Source: Porogramme epimiltina (Eukaryota; Basidiomycota; Agaricomycetes; Polyporales; Polyporaceae). Taken from it: a stretch of DNA of 53,935 nt. The notes beneath the pieces are model-generated. The model ran no database searches. It was not told the DNA's origin and was given only the letters and a program-made list of their open reading frames with translations. Shown piece after piece: positions 1 to 11,500 of this stretch. The position numbers and the translations under genes are program-made. The stretch is from the NCBI GenBank assembly GCA_900155495.1, contig FTLJ01001213.1:1-53935 (forward strand), given 5' to 3'. Within the stretch, counting starts at the first letter, position 1. Every line of letters begins with the position of its first letter.

Positions 1-98
1 GGGAGGAGTGGAGGCACCGGGCCGAAAGAGAATTGGGATGGAAGCGAAGGTGAGTTACAAACTGAAGAATCGGACATGCTGGAGGGGCCCCTTTTATA
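1..98 (-). promoter_or_regulatory. TATA box and 5' leader of an off-window RlpA-like gene
   Basis: Read on the minus strand, TATAAAA (98-92) is followed by a 98-nt run to the window edge. This run aligns without gaps to the same interval of the RlpA-like gene at 29205 (TATA at 29085). Both contain CTCACCTTC, CAATTCTCTTTC and GGCCCGGTGCC. In the complete paralogs the ATG lies 120 nt after the first T of TATAAAA, so the missing start codon should be about 23 bases beyond the left edge. No coding sequence of this copy is in the window. Confidence 0.8.
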
Positions 99-626
99 CC
101 TTGAGAACGCTCATAGATCGTGTTCACTCATCATCTAGCGGCATTGTGGCCGGAACGCCGAGGGCTGAGCAACGACGTCGGATCTCTTGATCACGATCCA
201 TCACGACAGGATGCAACTTGCGATCAACGTATTGTGCATAGGTCCCGGCTAGTCGGAGGTAATTAGCCCCCTGTGGCGGCTGTATTGCGACGACTATTCC
301 GACATGCTTTAGTGTATAGATGTACCAAAGGCTTACATGAATGGAAAGGTCACGCGCTGGAGGGCGACTTGTTGCAGCATCATGTGGGCTGCCTACCGTA
401 TTGTTTTCCAGAGCATCTTGTAGACGGGAACATGACGCGTGGACAGTGACCAAGATGATGATGGTTGGGCGTCCGGAACAGCCCCACCAGCCGCTGCGGG
501 TAATGCCTGGCTCGTCTACAGCTCCGGATGGGTCGCGGCGCAACGCCTGGCCTCAAAGCATCTGGTGTTTCATGTTTGCGCACCTCGACGGACTGATGCC
601 GAGGTGTTCGGAGGAAGGAGAACAGC
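1..626 (-). repeat. Inverted segmental duplicate of the promoter region at 33410-34065
   Basis: The reverse complement of this interval aligns along nearly its whole length with 33410-34065. Shared landmarks, in order, are CAGGCGTTGCGCCGCGACC, GTCGCCCTCC, ATACAGCCGCCAC, CGTTGATCGCAAG, GATCAAGAGATCCGAC, CAGCCCTCGG and GAGCGTTCTC just before the TATA box. Substitutions are frequent and there are several indels, so the copy is not recent. Both copies lie directly upstream of an RlpA-like leader. It is a duplicated promoter, not a transposon with recognisable ends. Confidence 0.8.
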
Positions 627-1133
627 CTCTTCGGTGAGCGAGTTGATGGTCATTGAATAGAAACGGCCGCTGAGCTGACAAATTCCAATCGGTATTCAAG
701 AAAGCGGCCACCAGAGGCCGTGGGAAACAGCTACCTCCTTCGATCAATGATGACGTAGTTCTTCATCGCAAGTACACAAAACTCGAATTAAGGCCCGAGG
801 AATCGAGTACCGCTCCTGTAAGAATGGTGGCGCCGCGGGGTCGGGTAGGTGGATCGTGTGGGCGCGTTTAGAGGAGTCGAATATTCAACGTCAACATTCA
901 TGCTCAAAGTCACGTGATCGTGGCGACACAAAGGACTCCCGGGCCGTTGACCACCCCGACCGTGGCCACAGTTGTGTGGCCCGCTGGTTGCAACTCTATT
1001 ATAGACCACATGCAGGCACATACGGATTCTCATTACCGTCCCTTCCTCTCCCTCACCCTCTCCACTCAACACCTCTACACCAATCGTGTCTACTCCGCCG
1101 AGCAACCCATTCACAGTCAACCACGGAAGCAGC
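627..1133. other. Intergenic stretch with a pyrimidine-rich leader
   Basis: I see no convincing gene. The right part (about 1030-1085) is rich in C and T on the plus strand. Such tracts are common just upstream of starts in these fungi and probably belong to the leader of the next gene. A weak TATA-like TTATAGA is near 1000. Confidence 0.5.
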
Positions 1134-2828
1134 ATGAAATACGAACGTCGTAACCCCGAAGCACACCCTCCTCGAGGTGACAGACCCTCGGAGGAGATAC
1201 ATCCACACTCAAGTATAGCACCACTAGTAAGTGACGCACACCCAACATCAACACCAGTCTTCTTCTTTCCGGCAAAGCCCACTGCTAGGCACTGGCACGG
1301 CGGTCGAGCCTGTACTGGCAAGACTTGTTTGCCCAAGAAGTTTCGCTGACTTTCGGCTTCTGTAAGACATACAACCGCATGGCTGAGCGTCACGATGACT
1401 GCCATTGCTTAGCAGATACGCGATTCCAACTCGTGTTTGCGTACCAGAAAGCCCGCGATTACTGGGCTGCCAATCCCCACGATGCAGTGAGTCCTCGCTC
1501 GCCCTCACATTCTCCACTTTCTAGTATCTCATACATGAGTTTTGGCAGGAAAATGCGCCCAATGAGATACACCAGGTAAGTTCGTACCTAATGCCAATGT
1601 TAAGCGAGCGCTAACGGATGGTCAGTCCCTTGAACAGTGGTTGATTCAGAAGAAGCTCATCGAGGGACCTGCCGTTACGACACCCGGTACCACAGTGAGT
1701 CAAACGTCAGAAATTACCATAACATCACGTCATCATCATGCTTCCAGGCCCACGAAGACTCTATTCCGCATCCTCCGCCGTCCTTTGTGCATGATCAGAG
1801 GCGAAGGAATCGAAGGTTGCCAAACTTCCGGAGGCTCAGCATGCACAATCTTCGACGTCTAAGCCTTCCAAATCCTGTTCCAGACCTCTCTGGAGCATTT
1901 GGGCCTCGCCGCGGCAGGCTTATGAGAAGAAATACCGAAGGCTCGCATACTTCGCCTCCGGACCCCACAACATCTGTTTCCGCGGGCCCAGCCAGTGGCG
2001 GATGGCGCCACTTCACAAACCCCTTCAAAGTTCCCAAGGTCAGTCGTCAATGTTACATCATAATTGTCGAAAATTTGCTCATATTCGTCCTAGAAGCGCT
2101 CTCTGAGCATGCCACTAGCAGAGGCTGAATGCGTCGCCGAGGAGTGGGCGGCGGTTCATGACATCGCACAGGCGCTTCCTTGCGGAATCCTGAGCGACGA
2201 CGAAGGGGAAGATCGAGACGAGAGTTCCACAGACGAAGCAGCGTCTACTCACTGCAATTCACCTTTGGCCCGTCCAACTCTAGGGCACGATAATCGACAC
2301 CCCACGGCAGACATGTCAACGAACAATGACCAGGGGCACACTGAACTCACTCGCCTCCAAACTCTAGCCCCGCCGCCGCTCGGGCTAGACTTGCCCCCGC
2401 TCTGCGAGAGCCCGGAGCAGATGACTCCGTCCCGAGGCTCTGAGAGCGCTATGAGAACTTCCTCGAATCTCGCGCGTGCATCGATCCGCTCGGAACCTGG
2501 GTCGCCGCAGCCTCTGACTACGCCGATCGATCCGGCATACAGAGCCCTGGTGCCGGTTCTCGCGGCGCTGGAAGCCTACACCGACAACCCACGGCGGGCA
2601 ACGATCTCCGAAGAGTTCAACGACGAAGGATACACTCGGTTCTGGGACACGTTTGCCGAACTGTCTCCGAAGGAGATCTTGTATGCGGTATACGCCATGA
2701 AAGACGGTGGACTCGAAGAGGTGCGCCTCCGGACCGAGACCGAACACTCGTTTGCGACGTTCGTTTTCGCTTTGTGGGCCTTGGTGAGCACCGCCCTATG
2801 CGTATGGCTTTACACGAAGCTACCATAG
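1134..2828 (+). CDS. Unrecognised tail-anchored membrane protein, 6 exons
   Basis: Exons are 1134-1226, 1289-1486, 1525-1575, 1626-1694, 1748-2038 and 2094-2828, all phase 0, giving 478 residues. The N-terminal third is a compact, helix-rich, Trp/Phe-rich region with FGFCKTYNRM, FQLVFAYQKARDYW and EFWQENAPNEIHQ. The middle is basic and Pro/Ser-rich, then acidic (LSDDEGEDRDESS). A globular segment follows (ALEAYTDNP to AMKDGG), and a single hydrophobic helix (FATFVFALWALVSTALCVW) ends four residues before the stop. That layout suggests a tail-anchored protein facing the cytosol. The piece FWQENAPNEIHQ faintly recalls the later helices of RGS domains, but the match is too weak to name a family. 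The gene ends 277 bp from the convergent AMS1 gene. Confidence 0.65.
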
Positions 2829-3021
2829 TTGCGCTTTGTTACATCAACGGACTAGCTAACGATTCATTATGACCTTTATGCCAACTGATACCAACTTGTA
2901 TACTTACGTCGCATGCTTATGCTTGTATCACTTGAAATGATTTGAAGAGGCCCACGTGTATCTGTAGTCGCACAATACATGCTAATGTTCAAGAAGTTTT
3001 ACACACAAACACGTCGCGAGA

Positions 3022-3041
3022 GTCCGTCCGTCCGTCCGTCC
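3022..3041. repeat. (GTCC)n microsatellite
   Basis: Five perfect GTCC units followed by degenerate copies lie in the short space between the convergent 3' ends of the tail-anchored gene and AMS1. Confidence 0.9.
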
Positions 3042-3105
3042 GTCTGTCAGACCGTCCAAGATCCATCCACATGTCGTTACAACGAAATATCCGGCTCCCG
3101 TCAGA

Positions 3106-6100
3106 TCAGTAGCCGGGCTTCTCAATAGTCACCCAACTCTCCCTCTTCGGGACAGCACTGAACATCAACCGTACGTGAGTAATGCGCAACGAACCTAAGA
3201 CCTGCAACAAACGCGCACCTGTGCTTTCCCAAGATGAGTTTGATCGTCTTCACCTCGAACCCGTGGAAGTTCAACTTGACGACCGCGGATTGGTCTTCCG
3301 CTTGATACACGGTGTGCTCTTCGATTTCGTCCTCAAGGAGATTCGTCTCAAGGACCTTCACAACGGAGAGGTGCTGCGCGAGCTTGAGCTTGACTGCGCC
3401 GTGCCCGCCATAGGCCTCGAACAACCGCAGCACGATTGTCGACGCCTCCGCCAGTTCGAAGTCATCATCCAAACCACGTTTGACGGTCTCCAGGAAGACG
3501 TTGGGTGCGCCCTCGATCAGGAACGCCGGCTTCGTCTTGAGCAGCGGTACATCGGCGGTGTCATCGACGAGACGAACTGTATCACGTTGTTAGCAGTGTG
3601 TGGCTGGCGTGATGCGACGGATGGGACTGACCGTGAAGCGGAGAGTTGAAAAGGGTGGCCGCGATCGGAACGTCGGACTCCAGGAAGGAGCCCTGGTGTG
3701 GCATGACGGCCCACGAGAACTCGTGTTTGCCTGGAAGTTTTCCTGAGCACTGCCATCCGTCGAGAGATAGGAACCATCTCACCTTGATCTTGTTCGGAGT
3801 CAGGGGCTGTAGCCGCGCGCAGCAGGGAAATGCGCAACACGTTGCCGCGGCAAGAGAAACCATACTTAGATTCCGACAGGATGGCGACGCCGTACCCGTA
3901 CTCGCTGAGATCCGCGTACTGATCACGGTTACGTTAATCGGTAGCCCACCCCTTCCGTAGACATGAGGAATGCTAACCTTGTGTCCACAGACCTCAAACT
4001 TGGCCATGTCCCACGTGGTGTTCTTGTGGGTCGGCCGCTGGACGTGGCCAAATTGAGTCTCGTACGTCGCGAAGTCGTTCTTGATGTTAAGCGGAACCTC
4101 AAACTTGAGGAACTCGTGACGCTGATGCCAGTCCACCTCAGCGTCGAAACGGAAGAATGAACGAGAGTGCTTCTTGAGGGAAGCTGTGCATAAGTTAGTC
4201 TCTGGCGTCGGGGTCATCAAGATTTCGCTCACCCCCGATGGCGTCCAAGGAAATCTACGGACAATATTAGCTCGATCTTTCAAGCTGGAAAATATGTCAC
4301 CCGTACCGTGACGTTGATGGTGCTCTGACCGTATTTGACTTCGGATTTGAGCGACGCACGGAGTGGACCCTCCGCTGCGATGGCGATATTCTCAAAGCGG
4401 AGCTTCTTGTACTTCTCCAAGTGGTGGATCTCCACGTCTGTAACCAAGTTACGGACCTGCGCTAGGAGAGGGTGAAATAGACGCACCCCAAGCGTCCCAG
4501 TAGTTCGGCCTATCATCGAAGATGACAAGACCGCCAGTCTCGCCCGTGGGGATAAGTTCGCGCCTGAAATACATTCGTTGGACATATGTTTGCGAGAAAT
4601 GGACAACGAACGTACTCCAATGCGACATCGTAAAGGCTAGTGATCCTGCCCTCTGAGATGGTCAGTTGCACACTGGCATTCTTGAGCACGAAGTGATCAA
4701 AGTCAACACGGGTTACTATCAACCTGGGTCAGCAATGACGTCATCACCTTCGCGGACAGTCATACGCACCAGACACGGGCCTACAGTCCGCATACATCCC
4801 CGTGCCGAACGAGACGCCACCGCCGCTCGCGCAGTCCATGAGGGCGAGTCCTACGGAGCCGTCCTTCGATGCCTGCACGACCTGAGACCGCAGGCGCGAG
4901 GCCGCGCCAGACAGCGGGATCTCGACGATGTCGCGGCGAGGGAAGAAGGTCGTGTTGTAGCCGACAACGGTACCGGCTTTCTTGGTCTTGAACGCGGGGT
5001 CGGTGAGTGAAACAGACGACGGGAAGATAGCCTTGAAGGCCTCCTCGAGGAGGTCATGGCCTTCTTTCCGGACTTCGGCATAGAGCTTCTCCGCATCGTC
5101 ATAGACCATGCCACTATGGATCTCGTTTAGCTTATGGGTGCACGAAACAATGTAAAGCGGCATACATTGCAGATCCAGGAAGAACTTATGATAGAGAGTG
5201 AGTTACGAGTATACTTTCAGAAATATTAACGTACCGTCATGGACTATACAACAGACTAGTTAGCAAAACACTTTGTTTAAGTGGGTGTTAGGCTCACATT
5301 GGTTGAGTAGCACCTTCTCCCAGCAGTCGTTGATCCTATCGTTCGGATAGACGTAGTCCTTCTTGTGGAACTTGTACAAGCTAGCGAAGGTGGAGAGGAT
5401 CTGCAACGCGTCACGAGGTTTCAACCCTCACTCAATTCGGGCGCCGACGAGGGCGGAGTCCAAGGTAAACTAACCTCGACATCGCGAAGAAGAATCTCAG
5501 ACTTGCGGTTGCCCTTCTTGATCGAGCCTACCCGGTGTATTAGCTAAACGTACGTCGTTTCCGGGTCGTACCACACACCGTGCGAAGTATATGTTCCACG
5601 GTGGAACTGCGGCGGGTTTTACGTTAGCTCAACCCCCTCACGGAGTCTGTAGAAGTGCAGAACTTACTTCGAGGTATAGTTCACCACTCCTGTGGGTGGG
5701 AGTGAGAACCTGCCGTAGCATCATAGCTAGCACACGCACCAGTTGGGGAGCTTCGAACCAGCGTTTGAGTCCTTCGCGAGAACGTCGAAGAACTCGTCGA
5801 CCGAATGGCCCATGTTGACCGGGGGGATGTCCCGCGATTGATTCGAAGTGGCGCGGATGCGACGGAGCTACGTCATCACATGTTAGCTGACAGCGGCCTC
5901 GAGGTTCGAACACACGGAGCCTCACGTTCTCCAGCATCTTCGCCAGGGGTCCTCCTCCACCATCGCCGTTGCCGAATACAAGCAACGACATCGCTGACGA
6001 TTCCAAATTCTGTATTGCGTGAGTAAAAAGCTGCCGGCCAGGCACTCTTTGTCTCACCTTGTGGTTCGTGATCCCTTTCTGGACGTCTCCCACCGTCGCT

Positions 6101-8062
6101 TGGGCAGTGTAGGTGTCTTCGAGTGGCTGAATCAGGCGACACCGCGAACTCTAATTGATTGACAACACTCACCAACGGGCGTCATGTGGCAAAGGACCTG
6201 TGTTCCGTCGATCCCAACCCAATTGAACGTGGAGTGGGGGAAGTTGTTGCTGTAGATCGATCTCAGATACACTTTTCGCGCGGCACGAGAACCGCGGGAG
6301 GTACGTACATGTTGTTCCTGTTTCCCGTCACGCCAAAGTCAGCATGGAGCTGCGTGGTGTACACGGACCCACAACCCTGAGCCCCGATAGGATCGCGATC
6401 GACTCACCAAGACAGCTTCTGGGTAAAGAAGTAGTCCATATCGGAGAGCCTAATGAGTTGCGGGAGCGCTCCGGTGAGGCCGAAGGAGTCAGGGAGCCAC
6501 GCGGTCTTGCAGCGCACGCCGAAGCGCGACTCAAAGTACCGTTGGCCGAAGATGAATTGGCGGGCCAGAGCCTCGCCAGATGGCATGTTCGAGTCGTTCT
6601 CCACCCATGATCCACCAACAGGGTGGAACTTCCCCTCCTTGATCTTCTCCTTGACACGGTCAAACAGGGGCGGATAGAGCTACACAATAGTCAATAAACG
6701 AGTTCAGCACTTGTTTGCGCCAGCTTACCTGCTCGAGCCACTTGTACTGTTGCGCCTGACTGCAAGTGAACCGGTGCTCCGGGTAACGTTCCATGAGGTC
6801 CACTTGGGTCGACCACGAGCGAGCCACCTTTTGCTGGGTGACGCGGTACGGCCAGAGCCTAAGACGAAACGGTCACACGAGGCACTACTCTGAACCAACT
6901 TCGAACATACCAAGCGGTATCAATGTGACAATGTCCAATGCCCCAAATCTGTGCCTTATCAGCACCCTCTTCGTAAATCTTCTCGCCCTTGTGTTGCCAC
7001 GCCTCGCCGAACACCTCCTCTGAGAGTTCGCGAGCGCGACTCAGGCTCTGGATATCTGCCTTTTCGAATGCATTCATGATTGCGTTGGCCGTGGTGAGGG
7101 CCTTGTTCTGGAGCTCCGTGTTACCCGGAAGCGAGTCGGTAAGCTCGCGGAGGGTCTGGAAGTCCCAGAGGAGGTGCCACGCCTCCATGTTGGGGACGAC
7201 AATGTCCGCTGAGGCGAGGCCGAAGAAGCGGTTCATCTGTAGACAGATGAGCGTCCTTGCTACGGTTCGATACGCCGAAGTACTTACGTCGGGGGGAGCG
7301 ATGGTGTCGCCGTTCCAGGGGACACCAAACATGCCGTTGCAACTCGACTCAATCACGAATTCGTGCTTTCCAGCTTTGACAGCGCTGGCGGGGATGATGT
7401 ATTCGACGCGACGGTCGCCGCCATATCCACCAGTGATGCCTTGGAGCGGAGTACCGTCGGTCGTAAAGATCATGGCTTCACAACCAGGGTCAAACTCAAC
7501 TATATACCCCCCAAACCGTCCTCAGAAATGTGCAACATAGCAGAAATCATGGCGACGTACACTGCACCCGTTCATATTGCTCCATATAGGTCGGGATCTT
7601 CAGAGAGACCTTCCACCAGTGGTTCGTCTGCGCGCTCATCATCAGCTTCCTCGCACGTATCCATCCACACATCCAGAACGCACCCCTGCGTCATCCATAA
7701 GTCCAATGCCTAGCTCAAGAAATGACGCAGCACTCACAAGACGGCCCAAACGACTCCCCCTTCCTCGCGGACCTGAACTTCTGCTTCATGGCCTCCTCGA
7801 AGCTCGGCTTCGTAAGGCCCGGGGCGCTCCATACCTCGAGCTTGACATGCTCGTCGTTGTCGATCCTGTGGGTATACAGCACCGACGACAGGTTCACGTC
7901 CGAGAAATGCCCGCCGTTGAACGTCCCGAGCCGGTTCTGCGTGAGGTGCTTGATCCACTTCGCACCGGGGCCATAGTTCTCCTTCGGGTACGCCGGCGAC
8001 TCGGCCTGCGGCGGGGCGTGGTGGTGGTGATGGTGGTGAGCGTGTCCGTGGTAGTGCGCCAT
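3106..8062 (-). CDS. AMS1: Vacuolar alpha-mannosidase (GH38, AMS1 type), multi-exon
   Basis: The enzyme removes alpha-mannose from free oligosaccharides and glycoprotein glycans. Ams1-type proteins act in the vacuole or cytosol. Clear GH38 features are the zinc-binding [26 protein letters not shown] and the nucleophile region [16 protein letters not shown], followed by FFTQKLSW. Upstream are the Ams1-type [34 protein letters not shown] and GMFGVPW. The gene is split into many small exons over about 5 kb, fitting a protein of roughly 1,080 residues. I chose ATG 8062, which starts an unusual His-rich N-terminus ([11 protein letters not shown]). An in-frame ATG at 8209 is possible. For the 3' end I splice out 3158-3218 after [14 protein letters not shown], which gives a terminus ending WVTIEKPGY and a stop at 3106. 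Without that intron the stop is at 3122. The central exons were not individually resolved. Confidence 0.92.
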
Positions 8063-8521
8063 CGTCGAGAGCGTCGAGAGCACGGGAGACGGGTGATGGC
8101 TGTGGGCGACGACGGCGACGACGCCTTGGGCGCCAATGTGGGGCCCGCCCTGATCGCAACGCGCAGTATGGGGAAGCCGGTCCGGCTCACCCGCGCTCAG
8201 ACTGTTCATTGAAATTCATTATCCCCCGCAATGCAATGTGTCCCCAACTTTCAGGGGGTAGATCTCGTCACGGCACGTGTATAAGGGGGTGGTATCATCG
8301 CAGATTATTAGGTGGGATACAGATCGAACAGCATCAGAGCGTTAGCATAAAGCATCTACCCCAAGAGGCGCTGTAAGCCGTCAAGGGAAAGCGAAGTCGT
8401 ACTGGGCGGTTCAACGATAGGTAGTCAGGGGTACAGATACAGATAAAGTCAGGGCCTCGGTCATGCTGAGAAGGCACAAGAAACGGTGAAGGGTGGTAGA
8501 TAGGCCAAAGACCTCCAGGTT
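8063..8521. other. AMS1 upstream region
   Basis: This is the gap between the AMS1 start and the 3' end of the IML2-like gene, both on the minus strand. I see no gene. It must hold the AMS1 promoter and the IML2 3' UTR. No clear TATA box was found. Confidence 0.5.
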
Positions 8522-11500
8522 CTAAAGGGGCAAGTCATGCTCGAGTGCCTCTAATGCCGCATGCGTGAGTACGTGAAGTTGGTTCTGAGGATGAAGTGGT
8601 CAGCAACCGTCTGATTGGCGTACCGAGTAACGTATAGACAAACCTCCATACTAAACTTTCCCTGTTGTAAGAAGATGAGTATGAGAGAGCAACGCCGCAT
8701 CAAGCAATTAGCCCACCTTCCGTGAGGCTGCGGACACTTCCACTCCTTTCCCTACACCTCGAATGTAAGGTACACTCCCAAACCCAAAGCAATGAATCAC
8801 CCACCCGAAACCAGGAGCTCCAAGTGTCTCCTTGCGCCCTCCTTGTCCCCCTGACACGCTAACAGCCGCGCATACTCGTAATCTACACCAAGCCGGTCAG
8901 CAGGCCGTCCCGACCGCACCAACAAAAATCCACTCACGCGCGCAGTACACCAAGTAATGGTCATAGACCACCCTCGGCCCGTCCTCGAACACCTTCTCAA
9001 ACGCCTCCCGCGCCCCCCGCTCCGCCTCCGCCCGGCCCTCCTCCACCGCCGCGAGCTCCTCAGGCGCGAGCACCGCATCCCGGTCCGGGTACGCGACGTA
9101 CCGCAAACACACGCCGCGCAGGAACAGCGCGAGCACGCGGTCGTCCCAGTACTCGTCCGCGCCGCCGCGGCCGTACGCACCAGGGTCCGCGGCGTGCGCC
9201 GCGAGCGCCGCGAGCTGCGCGTCCGCGAGCGGGAGCATACGCGTGGCGACGACCGCGCGCGGCGCGTGCGCGATCCCGCCAAAGATGAACGCGAGCTCGA
9301 GCGCGGCGAGCGCGAGCCGCCCGCCCTGCTGCGCGAACTTGCGCGCCTTGCGTGCGACGAACTTCTGCAAAAGGGATCGCGCGGCGTGAGCGGTGGGAGC
9401 GGCGAGCGGCGGGAAGTGGGAGCTGGGAGCTGCGCCCGGCTGGGAGCGGCGGGCGGCGGGCGGCGGGAAGGGAGCTGCGCGCGGCGGGCGACGCGCGGCG
9501 GGCGGCCGGGATGCCGGAGGACGCGTCGGATGGTGGGACACGAGAAGCCGCGAGAAGGGCGTCCGCGTGATAGATGCGATATTGGGGTGGACGAGCGGGA
9601 AATGGAGGGGGGCGCGCGGTACGGCACGGCGGACTCACCTCGAGCGGAATGGACTTGCCCGCGATGCGCTGGCGCAGCGTGGGCACCTTGGCCATCAGCG
9701 CCGCGGCCTCTTGCGTGTGTTTCTCTTGGTCGATCTGCAGGAGGCACACAGCGGCGCCGTACGTGTAGGTGGATTTGGACCACTGTTCGGCGTGCCCGGC
9801 AAGCCCGCAGTAGAAAGTTGCGTCGGGGCACGCAAGAGCCGTCCGGTCAGCGACGGTCGTGCACACTCAGCCACCGCCCACTCCCGCACCCCCACCGGGT
9901 GTAGAGACATTCCCGGACGGGGAGGCGGGCGCGAGCGCAGGCGCGGAGATACGGAAAAGGCGAAACATACCGAGGCTTCAGCGGCGAGCGTCCGCCAGCG
10001 CACTAACGACGCCGGAACGTCCCAGAGCGCAAGGTTCGCTATTGCCATCTCCCAGAACGAGATGTGGTGCAAATTTCGGTACTGGTTCTGGCTATCTAGC
10101 GCCCGCTGGTAGTACACGAGCGCCTGGGCAGGCTGGCTCCTGCACAAGTGCAGCCGGCCTTGGCCGAAGAGGAAGAAGACTCCTGCGAGCACGGGTGCAC
10201 AGCGGTGGAGGGGGTGGTTCTTGCGTCAGCTCAGCGATCATGGGGAGCGCGCGAAGTGGAGGCGAAAAAAGAGGGTGTGAACACCAGGATAGAAGGATGA
10301 CAGGCGGCGCGAATGGGAACGATCAGTGGCAAAGGGTATACGCCGTCCGATATCGCGGACGCGAGACGAGAGAGAACAAGGAGGAAAACTATACGGACCG
10401 TTTGGGTAGCGCGCCATGTGGTAGTCGATGATGTTCTGGGCCATGCGAATGTCCACGCCCTCGAACGTGAGGCTGGACAAGACAAGATGGAAGATGAGGA
10501 GCACCATGTCGCAAATAGTGCGTCGCACGCCCTCCTGCTCTGCTCGCACGGCCGGTTCCGTGCATCAGCCCTCATCAGCCAAACAGTCCGCGCGGCCAGC
10601 AGAAGAATGGATGCCGACGCACCGAGACCCACCGAAGGCTTGTCCGCCCCCGTCGTCCACCCGCCCGCCCGCTGTAGGTACGCGAGGCCGGCGTCACGGT
10701 CGCCCTTGTACCCGAAAAGCTCGACGATGGCGAGCAGGCGGGACGGCATGAGCGAGAGGACGAGGTTCGACATGCCCATGCCGAGGTAGACCCCGGAACG
10801 AAAGTCGGCATCGATCGAGGTGTCCTCGGGACCTTCTCCTCTCTCTTGCGCTTCCGCATCCGCCGTCTCCAGGAACTTGCCTAGCTGGCGGTAGATGTTG
10901 ATAGTGGTTCGCATGTTCAACCTGAAACGATGCCAACTCAGACAAAGGAATGCTAGCTGAAGGCCCCCACGCACGCCTCTTTGATGAATGCGAGCCAATC
11001 ACCGGAGTAAACAATCCCTAGAAGTGCCTGGGGGAGGCATCACATTAGCATTGGCAGATTACGGAGCAAAGAGAAGGAGATGTGGAAGCCCCTTTCAGAT
11101 CAGTCAACAGAGCCGCCGGGCCGCAAATTGAGTGTCTCGGATCTGCGCATCGCAAGCAAATCCGCGGGCTGTGAGTGGAAACGTCATACTTCACCGCCGA
11201 GGGACCATCATCGACCACCGCCACGCAATCGAATTGGCAAGTAGGTGCGCGTGGCTACTGGTCGCTATTCACGGCGGTCCGTGTGGCCCCGAAGAAAGGC
11301 GTCACAGCGCTGAACAAGGACCCGCAAACCGCGGGTGCTCCCGCAAACACGGTCATCCGTGCGCCAACAGGAGTAGCTCCATCGGATTTAAGCGACGCTT
11401 TAAGCTCGCCTTCCCTGCACGCTGCCGATCTCGGGTGGACCACATACCAGTCCGACAGCGCCCCAACTACACGCGGCCACAGAGCCCGCACTCCAGACAC

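Noticed and set aside
124..543. Open frame (minus) whose C-terminal half resembles the plus-strand frame at 33662-33973
   Set aside because: The similarity reflects the duplicated promoter DNA. Differences between the copies are often amino-acid changing, indels break the frame further upstream, and both end just before a TATA box.
3182..7976. Many plus-strand open frames across AMS1
   Set aside because: Antisense shadows of the well-supported GH38 gene.
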